Shown: positions 24,476-31,164 of the stretch, piece by piece | Layout: each line of letters opens with the position of its first letter | Position numbering within the stretch: position 1 is the first letter of the stretch | Source of the DNA: Minisyncoccota bacterium | GTDB lineage: Bacteria > Patescibacteriota > Patescibacteriia > Patescibacteriales > UBA12465 | Reading direction: 5' to 3' | NCBI GenBank assembly: GCA_021734405.1 | Contig: JAIPJA010000006.1 | Coordinates: 1 to 34,890 of the forward strand | DNA: 34,890 nucleotides | Position numbers and translations under genes: made by a program | Notes under the pieces: model-generated | Seen by the model: only the letters and a program-made list of their open reading frames with translations | What the model was told of the DNA's origin: nothing | The model's database searches: none

Positions 24476-25063
24476 ATGAAAGAAAAAATTCTGTGTCTGT
24501 TGGCTTCACCTAATAAAGAGGGGAATTCAGCTACTTTAGCTAAGTGGTTTCTGGAAGACTTAGACAAAGAAAAATATGAGCTTGAAACAGTTTTTTTATA
24601 TGACTATCGTTTAGACTATACTGAAAATAGTAATTACAATTTTGGTAATGAAAATAAAGAGCAGGAAGATCAGGCTGAGGAGTTGTTTAGAAAAATAACT
24701 TCAGCCAATAAAATTGTGTTGGCTACTCCTATTTGGAATTTCGGAGTTCCAGCAGTCTTGAAAAATTTATTAGATAGAGCTTCAGCTTGGGGGCGTATTT
24801 GGTCAGAGAAAAAAAGAAAAAAAGTTCCTAATTGGAAAGGTAAGAGATTTTATTTGTTTTTTAGTACGGGAGCACCACGCGTAGCTTTAAGTTTGAACTT
24901 TATTGCTATATTACAATTGTTTTTTACCCTATCTTATTATGGAGCTAAGAGGAGAAATATTGCTTTGGCTTGTAATTGTGGTAATGGCTCTAAAAATGTA
25001 GTAGAAAACAGAGCCTTTCTAAAAAGAAGAATTAAGCACAAAGCTAGAAGAATTTTTAAATAA
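24476..25063 (+). CDS. Flavodoxin-fold NAD(P)H-dependent oxidoreductase
   Basis: Soluble flavin-dependent reductase of the NADPH-dependent FMN reductase/NAD(P)H quinone oxidoreductase superfamily, 195 residues. The FMN phosphate loop is SPNKEGNSATLA (about 11-22). The second family block is VLATPIWNFGVPAVLKNLLDRA, binding the flavin ring. The C-terminal half departs from the family: it has a hydrophobic segment (LNFIAILQLFFTLSYYG) and ends in a basic tail rich in Arg and Lys (KRRIKHKARRIFK), which may contact membrane or nucleic acid. CNCGNG adds two cysteines. It follows the YceI gene and precedes a strong terminator. Substrate is unknown. Confidence 0.82.
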   Translation: MKEKILCLLASPNKEGNSATLAKWFLEDLDKEKYELETVFLYDYRLDYTENSNYNFGNENKEQEDQAEELFRKITSANKIVLATPIWNFGVPAVLKNLLDRASAWGRIWSEKKRKKVPNWKGKRFYLFFSTGAPRVALSLNFIAILQLFFTLSYYGAKRRNIALACNCGNGSKNVVENRAFLKRRIKHKARRIFK

Positions 25064-25083
25064 TTAAAGTTTATAAGACATAA

Positions 25084-25117
25084 AACACTTTTCTTCTTAA
25101 GAGGGAAGTGTTTTTTT
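25084..25117 (+). terminator. Terminator after the oxidoreductase gene
   Basis: AACACTT (25084-25090) pairs with AAGTGTT (25106-25112). The stem continues inward to about 12 bp with G-U pairs, and the T-run reaches 25117. Confidence 0.88.
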
Positions 25118-25161
25118 GTTATTTAATTATTAAAGCAGGTATTTAGTCAAGATTATAAATA

Positions 25162-25205
25162 CTGTAAATAAAAGTATTGACAATATTTTACAGCTGACCT
25201 ATAAT
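25162..25205 (+). promoter_or_regulatory. lexA-like gene promoter with overlapping inverted repeat
   Basis: TTGACA (25177-25182) and TATAAT (25200-25205) have a 17-base spacer, a consensus promoter. CTGTAAA (25162-25168) and TTTACAG (25187-25193) are perfect inverted arms centred on the -35 box. This is a plausible operator for the encoded repressor. It does not match the known Gram-positive or proteobacterial LexA boxes. Confidence 0.7.
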
Positions 25206-25234
25206 ATAATTAATTAATAATTAATTTTAAAAAT

Positions 25235-25876
25235 ATGAATGAAAATCGACAAAAAATCTTAGAATTAGCTAAGAAAAAAGACTTAAACTCTTTAAGTTAT
25301 CGAGAAATTGGCAGGGAAGTTGGGATTAAAAATCCACAAACAGTTATTTATCACTTAGAGCAGTTAAGAAAAAAAGGTTTAATATATTTTGATCCTAAGA
25401 AAAAAAGTACTCAAACCGCCTCCGGCGATAGTTTTGTAATAAACGAGCTTTTTAATTTACCTATTCTAGGTATGGCTAACTGTGGCCAAGCCTTAGAATT
25501 AGCGCAACAAGATGTTTTGGGTTATATAAAGATATCCCCTAAACTCTTACCTAAGAAGAAGTCCCCAGAAGGACTATTTATTGTTAAAGCTGTGGGAAAA
25601 TCATTAAATAAGGCCAGTATTAATGGTAAAAGCATTAAAGATGGAGACTATGTAGTTATTGACGCTCACTTACAACCTAGAGATGGTGATTATGTCCTCT
25701 CTGTTATAGATGGAGCTGCTAATATAAAAAGGTTTTATCATGATAGAGTTAATAGAGAAATTAGGCTAGTTTCAGAGTCAACCTTAAAGATACCACCCAT
25801 TGTTTTGCATGAAGATGATATACACACTACTGGTTATGCCATAAATGGTGTGGCTGTTAAAGTGATTAGGAAGTAA
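25235..25876 (+). CDS. lexA: LexA-like S24 repressor/self-cleaving peptidase
   Basis: SOS-type transcription repressor of 213 residues. The N-terminal winged helix (about 1-55) shows SYREIGREVGIKNPQTVIYHLEQLRKKGLI, like LexA. The C-terminal S24 domain starts near the cleavage site, read as MANCGQ with Cys83-Gly84, resembling the Cys-Gly site of UmuD rather than the usual Ala-Gly. The catalytic Ser is Ser123 in AVGKSLNKA, replacing the common GDSM; the Lys is Lys165 in ANIKRF. Both members of the Ser-Lys dyad are present, so RecA-stimulated self-cleavage is plausible. It is expressed from its own promoter, overlapped by an inverted repeat that suggests autorepression. Its true regulon is not visible from this window. 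Confidence 0.87.
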   Translation: MNENRQKILELAKKKDLNSLSYREIGREVGIKNPQTVIYHLEQLRKKGLIYFDPKKKSTQTASGDSFVINELFNLPILGMANCGQALELAQQDVLGYIKISPKLLPKKKSPEGLFIVKAVGKSLNKASINGKSIKDGDYVVIDAHLQPRDGDYVLSVIDGAANIKRFYHDRVNREIRLVSESTLKIPPIVLHEDDIHTTGYAINGVAVKVIRK

Positions 25877-25906
25877 TAATATTTAAATATATAAAAGCAA
25901 ACACTC

Positions 25907-25935
25907 TTTACACACAAAAGTGTAAATAGTATAAT
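25907..25935 (+). promoter_or_regulatory. Promoter with internal operator-like dyad, upstream of orphan lipoprotein
   Basis: TTTACA (25907-25912) and TATAAT (25930-25935) are 17 bases apart. TTTACAC (25907-25913) and GTGTAAA (25920-25926) form a 7-bp dyad filling the spacer. The TTTACA/TGTAAA half-site also occurs in the lexA promoter arms just upstream. Confidence 0.72.
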
Positions 25936-26021
25936 TAAAATCTTAGTTTTGTTAAAAATTGTTCTTTAATAAAAAAGACTTAAATTTTAATATTTATTAT
26001 ATTGTTAAACGGGAGGTAAAA

Positions 26022-26588
26022 ATGAAAAAGATTTTTCTAATGAGTTTTGTTTTAGTTATTTTTAGCTTTTCTTGCACCAAAGAAGAGCCCGTGTCTTTTA
26101 TTGAGCCCCTTTATTTTCATGACTTAAGGGTGGTTACAGATTCTAATCTTAAATTAGAGGATGTTGTTACATCTTATTCTCAGTATCAAGATGAGAATGG
26201 TAACCCTCTTCCTAATGCAGCCTATGTTAAGGTGTTATATAAAGGAGTGGTTTTAGAAAGATTTGATTGGATTCGATATCAAGCCCCTATAGCCACACCT
26301 CCTTATATTTTTTGGGCTAAAACTGAAAAGCAGGGTGAAGACTTTTATGTTTTTAGTGGCAATGGAGGTATTTTTGATATCAACGTAGAATTGTATGTTG
26401 TAGACGGTGGTGATTTTAAAACTGCTGTGATGCTGGAAAATGATTCTATTGTAGGTATCGTATCACATCAAATCACAGAGGCTTTTGTGGATTTTCAGAG
26501 GCAGATTATAACAATAAGAGGCGATCCTAATTCCGGGAGAGCTAGTTATGGTATTGATGATGCCATTGGAGAATTTAAATATTATTAA
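26022..26588 (+). CDS. Orphan lipoprotein with strong SD
   Basis: The start was moved from the ORF-track position 25959 to ATG 26022. GGGAGG lies 5 bases before it, and the protein then begins with a lipoprotein signal MKKIFLMSFVLVIFSFSC (Cys18). The resulting 188-residue protein has KEEP after the anchor, then mainly beta-strand sequence with alternating hydrophobic residues (YVKVLYKGVVLERF, FDINVELYVVDGG, IITIRG). This suggests a compact beta-sandwich on the cell surface. I recognise no family. Its leader of about 80 bases carries TGTTCTTTAA (25960-25969), like the boxA antitermination element. The strong SD sets it apart from neighbours, and it has its own promoter and terminator, so recent transfer or distinct regulation is possible. 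Confidence 0.75.
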   Translation: MKKIFLMSFVLVIFSFSCTKEEPVSFIEPLYFHDLRVVTDSNLKLEDVVTSYSQYQDENGNPLPNAAYVKVLYKGVVLERFDWIRYQAPIATPPYIFWAKTEKQGEDFYVFSGNGGIFDINVELYVVDGGDFKTAVMLENDSIVGIVSHQITEAFVDFQRQIITIRGDPNSGRASYGIDDAIGEFKYY

Positions 26589-26597
26589 AATAAAGAG

Positions 26598-26626
26598 AAC
26601 CCTTGCAAAAATTGTAAGGGTTTTTT
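26598..26626 (+). terminator. Terminator after the orphan lipoprotein
   Basis: AACCCTTGCAA (26598-26608) pairs with TTGTAAGGGTT (26612-26622), one G-U, with a 3-base loop. The run of six T (26621-26626) completes it. Confidence 0.92.
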
Positions 26627-26634
26627 AAAAACTA

Positions 26635-26663
26635 TTGACACTATACTATAATTATGTTAAAAT
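26635..26663 (+). promoter_or_regulatory. Promoter of the 80-residue orphan gene
   Basis: TTGACA (26635-26640) and TAAAAT (26658-26663), 17-base spacer, with a TGT extended -10 (26655-26657). Confidence 0.78.
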
Positions 26664-26703
26664 AAAATGAAATAAATTTGATTTTTAACAAAAAAATAAA
26701 AGA

Positions 26704-26946
26704 ATGATAGCTGTTAAGATTTTAGCTGAAAAATCTGGCGTTAATTATTTTTTTTATTATCTCTTTACTTCTATTGAGGTATTTGAGGAAATGAAAAAAA
26801 TGAGAAAAGGGTCACATTTAAGACTCGTGGGAAATATAATTTCTCATAGCCAGGTAAGTCCAGATTATCTACAGAAAAAAAGGACCGTTAATAATATTTT
26901 TCTAAAGAATAATGGGTTCTTTTTTACAGGCAAGGAAGAGGCTTAA
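26704..26946 (+). CDS. Hypothetical protein, 80 residues
   Basis: A small protein I do not recognise. It is supported as a gene by a consensus promoter 40 bases upstream and a clear terminator after the stop. It starts MIAVKILAEKSGVNYFF. A basic middle (MKKMRKGSHLRLVG) follows, and the end is FFFTGKEEA. It has no signal peptide and no Cys; nucleic-acid binding is possible from the basic stretch but unproven. No SD precedes the ATG. It sits between two SD-bearing orphan genes, all three independently transcribed. Confidence 0.55.
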   Translation: MIAVKILAEKSGVNYFFYYLFTSIEVFEEMKKMRKGSHLRLVGNIISHSQVSPDYLQKKRTVNNIFLKNNGFFFTGKEEA

Positions 26947-26972
26947 TGTAAGCTACTTCCACTTAAAAGTTA

Positions 26973-27006
26973 AACCTTGTTTTATAAAATAAAATGGGGT
27001 TTTTTT
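26973..27006 (+). terminator. Terminator after the 80-residue orphan gene
   Basis: AACCTTGTTTTAT (26973-26985) pairs with ATAAAATGGGGTT (26989-27001), including G-U pairs, 3-base loop, followed by a T-run to 27006. Confidence 0.85.
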
Positions 27007-27025
27007 ATTTTTTATTTTTCCTGCC

Positions 27026-27053
27026 TTGACATTATAAATATAAATGTTATGAT
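27026..27053 (+). promoter_or_regulatory. Promoter of the 52-residue membrane protein gene
   Basis: TTGACA (27026-27031) and TATGAT (27048-27053), 16-base spacer, with an extended -10 TGT. A dyad ACATT (27029-27033) / AATGT (27043-27047) lies within the promoter. Confidence 0.75.
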
Positions 27054-27154
27054 AAACTGTTCTTTAAAAATATTAATATTTAGGTAAAAAAAGATTTGGC
27101 TTAACAATTAATTAAACACCTTGTCTTTCAAAAAAAGAGAGGGGAAATAAAATT

Positions 27155-27313
27155 ATGTTTAAGCTAGTTAAAGGATTACTAACTTTGTTGTTGGTGATAC
27201 TAATTTTAAAAAATTTTTTACCTAAAGAGGCTGGAACTTTGGTTTCAGATATTGTTGTAAATACTCTAGGTTTTTTACGAGAATATCTCTACGACGCCGG
27301 AGTTCACGGTTAA
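27155..27313 (+). CDS. Small membrane protein, 52 residues, absent from ORF track
   Basis: Encodes a 52-residue protein starting MFKLVKGLLTLLLVILILKN. A single TM helix spans about residues 7-22, followed by a short soluble part (FLPKEAGTLVSD, then EYLYDAGVHG). Support: a consensus promoter, GAGAGGGG as a strong SD at 27137-27144, an intact frame, and a terminator right after the stop. The leader is about 95 bases. TGTTCTTTAA (27058-27067), seen also before the orphan lipoprotein, lies at the transcript start. This gene accounts for most of the 549-base gap before groES. I recognise no family; a small single-TM protein could be a stress peptide, toxin or membrane-complex subunit. Which of these is unknown. 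Confidence 0.75.
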   Translation: MFKLVKGLLTLLLVILILKNFLPKEAGTLVSDIVVNTLGFLREYLYDAGVHG

Positions 27314-27319
27314 AAAATT

Positions 27320-27351
27320 AGAGGATCTTAATTGATCCTCTTTTTCTTTTT
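27320..27351 (+). terminator. Terminator after the small membrane protein gene
   Basis: GAGGATC (27321-27327) and GATCCTC (27334-27340) with an outer A-T pair, 6-base loop, followed by TTTTTC and TTTTTT. Confidence 0.95.
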
Positions 27352-27370
27352 TACGCCCTAATTTAAGGTC

Positions 27371-27398
27371 TTGACAGTATAGTTTAAGATGCTAAAAT
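27371..27398 (+). promoter_or_regulatory. Promoter of groES-groEL
   Basis: TTGACA (27371-27376) and TAAAAT (27393-27398), 16-base spacer. The CIRCE follows 10 bases after the -10 box and covers the start region. Confidence 0.88.
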
Positions 27399-27408
27399 AA
27401 TAGAGTAT

Positions 27409-27435
27409 TTAGCACTCAGCTTGTAAGAGTGCTAA
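27409..27435 (+). promoter_or_regulatory. CIRCE operator of groESL
   Basis: TTAGCACTC - 9 bases - GAGTGCTAA, a perfect consensus match and identical in both arms to the hrcA site. Only the spacer differs. Here it overlaps the start of transcription instead of the -35 box. Confidence 0.97.
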
Positions 27436-27464
27436 AGATAAGCAAGTTAATTATAAACTAACTT

Positions 27465-27484
27465 ATCCTTTATTTATAAAGGAT
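27465..27484 (+). promoter_or_regulatory. groES leader hairpin that covers the SD
   Basis: ATCCTTT (27465-27471) pairs with AAAGGAT (27478-27484) over a 6-base AT loop. The pairing covers AAAGGA, the only SD-like run, 12 bases before the ATG. A larger upstream stem (GATA...AGTTA with TAACTTATC, 27437-27467) competes or stacks with it. Confidence 0.5.
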
Positions 27485-27495
27485 TTACTAAAAAT

Positions 27496-27786
27496 ATGAA
27501 ATTACATCCATTACACTCTAATGTTGTGGTCAAGCCTCTAGAGGCTGATGAAACTACCCCTTCAGGTATTGTTTTACCTGAAACTGTTGATAAAGACAAG
27601 CCAGAGCAAGGCGAGGTCATTGCTATTGGCCCTGGTAAAATTTTAGAAAATGGAGAAAAAGCAACTATGTCAGTTAAAGTTGGTGACAAAGTTGTATTTA
27701 AAAAATACTCTCCAGATGAAATAAAAGTTGATCAAGAAAAATATCTCATAATTAGTGATAGCGATATTTTAGCTATTATTGAATAA
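27496..27786 (+). CDS. groES: Co-chaperonin GroES
   Basis: Heptameric lid of the GroEL chamber, 96 residues, normal length. It starts MKLHPLHSNVVVKPLEADETT. The mobile loop is PSGIVLPETVDK, and the conserved strand blocks QGEVIAIGPG, VKVGDKVVFKKYSPDEIKVDQEKYLIISDSDILAII complete the fold. The leader is unusually long (about 90 bases) and contains a CIRCE plus hairpins. groEL starts 27 bases downstream. Confidence 0.98.
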   Translation: MKLHPLHSNVVVKPLEADETTPSGIVLPETVDKDKPEQGEVIAIGPGKILENGEKATMSVKVGDKVVFKKYSPDEIKVDQEKYLIISDSDILAIIE

Positions 27787-27795
27787 TTAATTTAA

Positions 27796-29475
<1,680 letters not shown>

Positions 29476-29502
29476 TATTTGTTTAAAGTAGTTTAGATAT
29501 AT

Positions 29503-29532
29503 AAAACAAGACCAGTAAAAAGGTCTTGTTTT
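29503..29532 (+). terminator. Terminator of groESL
   Basis: AAAACAAGACC (29503-29513) pairs perfectly with GGTCTTGTTTT (29522-29532) over an 8-base loop; the right arm ends in the T-run. Confidence 0.92.
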
Positions 29533-29585
29533 AGCATATCTTTAGTTAAAGTACTTTTAGCAAAATTCTTTCCAGGAGGTTTTTT

Positions 29586-29714
29586 ATGGTTGTTTTAAGC
29601 TTTGACATGGATAGCCCTTCCTTTATTTTGAGCTTTGCTACTTGCAGTTTTTCTGTTAAAATAGAACATATAAATAATATTTTATGGTTAAAAAGAAAAA
29701 AAAGACAGTGGTAG
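29586..29714 (+). other. Possible 42-codon ORF with strong SD
   Basis: AGGAGG (29574-29579) stands 6 bases before ATG 29586 in the spacer after groEL. The frame runs 42 codons and overlaps the first 31 bases of the nucleotidyltransferase gene in another frame. It would be a leader peptide if real. The encoded peptide (MVVLSFDMDSPSFILSF) has no recognised motif, and part of the DNA also serves as the next gene's promoter. Low confidence as a coding gene; the SD itself is real. Confidence 0.2.
29634..29662 (+). promoter_or_regulatory. Promoter of the nucleotidyltransferase-mltG operon
   Basis: TTTGCT (29634-29639) and TAAAAT (29657-29662), 17-base spacer, with TGT as an extended -10. The leader to ATG 29684 is about 15 bases. 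Confidence 0.6.
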
Positions 29715-30121
29715 CTGTTAGTGGCTACTTTAACCCTTTACATGTTGGTCATTTAGAGATGATAGAGCAGGCCAAGTCTTTAGGTGATTATTTAGTGGCG
29801 ATTATAAATAACGACAAGCAGGTTAAATTAAAGGGTAGTGTGCCTTTTATGTCAGCTAAGGACAGACTAAAAATTGTTGGAGCCTTAAAAGTTGTTGATG
29901 AGGTATTTTTGTCAATCGACAGTGATAAGACGGTTATAAAGTCTTTGGAGAAAATAAAACCAGATATTTTTGCTAACGGTGGAGATAGAAAGAACTTAAA
30001 CGATATACCTGAGGCTAATATTTGCCAAAAATTAGGCATTAAAATGGTTGATGGTTTAGGTAAAAAAATTAGAGCCAGCTCTAAATTAATTGAAAATTTT
30101 GAAAACAAGAAAAAAATATGA
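29684..30121 (+). CDS. Adenylyl-/cytidylyltransferase family protein
   Basis: Nucleotidyltransferase of 145 residues that transfers NMP from NTP to a phosphorylated substrate. The HxGH motif is in GYFNPLHVGHLEMI (His19-Val-Gly-His22), preceded by the nucleotide-binding VAVSGYFNP start. KDRLKIVGAL and PDIFANGGDR complete the Rossmann core, and GLGKKIRASSKLI corresponds to the second nucleotide-binding motif (usually ISSS/SSTx). The size and PDIFANGGDR resemble the C-terminal domain of HldE/RfaE and TagD more than CoaD or NadD. The substrate is undetermined; a sugar-phosphate is the likeliest. Its stop TGA overlaps the mltG start as ATGA, so translation is coupled. It is the only TGA stop in the window. 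Confidence 0.85.
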   Translation: MVKKKKKTVVAVSGYFNPLHVGHLEMIEQAKSLGDYLVAIINNDKQVKLKGSVPFMSAKDRLKIVGALKVVDEVFLSIDSDKTVIKSLEKIKPDIFANGGDRKNLNDIPEANICQKLGIKMVDGLGKKIRASSKLIENFENKKKI

Positions 30122-31146
30122 AAAAGAAAATAATATATTTACTAGGTTTTTTAGTTTTAGCTTTTTTAGCTTCTTTTATATTTTATGTTATAAACATTTC
30201 TGTGTCTAACAACTTGGAGCAGGAAAGAGAGGTGAAGATAGAGTCTGGTAGTAGTTTGCAGATGATAGCTGAGAAATTAAAACAAGAAGGAATTATTGAT
30301 TCTAAAAATCTGTTTTTTCTCTATGTTAAGCAGAAGAAAAAACAAGCTCAGTTACAAGCTGGAACTTACGTTTTTCCCCCGAGTTTAAACTTAAAAGAAG
30401 TGGTAGCTAGACTAGTGGAAGGCAGAGTAAATAAGCAGGAAATTAGGGTGCAAATTCTTGAGGGTTGGACTAATAAAGATATTGAAAACTATTTAGTTAA
30501 TGGTTTGGAAGTTTTTGAAAAAGATAAGTGGCAACAAGCTTTAAAAGATTTTGACACTTCTGAGTTTGATTTTTTATCTAAGACAGCTAAAGACTATAGT
30601 TTTGAAGGTTATTTATTTCCAGATACTTACCTTATTAGCACTTCTCCAGAACCCGACCCTAAACAGTTAATTAGAAAAATGTTTTTAAATTTTGATAGAA
30701 AGGTAACTGAGCAGATGCGAGAAGATATAGTCTCTCAAGGTAAAACACTCTCAGAAGTCATTACCATGGCTTCCTTGGTTGAAAAAGAGGCAATTATGAG
30801 AGCTGACAATGACGATGCTAGAATTATTGCTGGTATTTTTTGGAGTAGAATAGAGAGTGGCCAAGCACTTCAGTCCTGTGCTTCTTTAGCCTATATTCTA
30901 GGCGAATACAAGCCAGTCTATAGTACTGAAGATACTAAAATAGACTCTCCCTATAATACTTACCTATATCCAGGTCTTCCGCCAAATCCAGTTTCTAATC
31001 CCAGTATTTTGGCTATTGAAGCAGCTATTTATCCGATTGAAACTGACTATAATTATTTCTTAAGTCCTTTAGGAAGTGATCAAACTGTATTTTCTAAAAC
31101 CTATCAAGAACATTTACAGAATAAGAGAAAGTATATAGATAAATAA
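30118..31146 (+). CDS. mltG: Endolytic murein transglycosylase MltG (YceG-like)
   Basis: Membrane-anchored enzyme of 342 residues that cuts nascent glycan strands, setting their length. One N-terminal TM helix (about 5-25) is followed by a LysM-like region (EREVKIESGSSLQMIAEKLKQEGI) and the YceG domain. The catalytic glutamate lies in MASLVEKEAI; SFEGYLFPDTY, the Gly-rich GIFWSRI, and SPYNTYLYPGLPPNPVSNPS and YNYFLSP are the other family blocks. It works with PBP2 and the L,D-transpeptidase elsewhere in the window. It overlaps the upstream gene by 4 bases and is followed by the DUF3160 gene after 18 bases. Confidence 0.96.
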   Translation: MKKKIIYLLGFLVLAFLASFIFYVINISVSNNLEQEREVKIESGSSLQMIAEKLKQEGIIDSKNLFFLYVKQKKKQAQLQAGTYVFPPSLNLKEVVARLVEGRVNKQEIRVQILEGWTNKDIENYLVNGLEVFEKDKWQQALKDFDTSEFDFLSKTAKDYSFEGYLFPDTYLISTSPEPDPKQLIRKMFLNFDRKVTEQMREDIVSQGKTLSEVITMASLVEKEAIMRADNDDARIIAGIFWSRIESGQALQSCASLAYILGEYKPVYSTEDTKIDSPYNTYLYPGLPPNPVSNPSILAIEAAIYPIETDYNYFLSPLGSDQTVFSKTYQEHLQNKRKYIDK

Positions 31147-31164
31147 TTTACATAAATTAATTTT

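Noticed and set aside
25959-26021. Upstream 21-codon extension of the orphan lipoprotein in the ORF track
   Set aside because: The strong SD and lipoprotein signal peptide both point to ATG 26022; the extension has no signal-like features and overlaps the leader.
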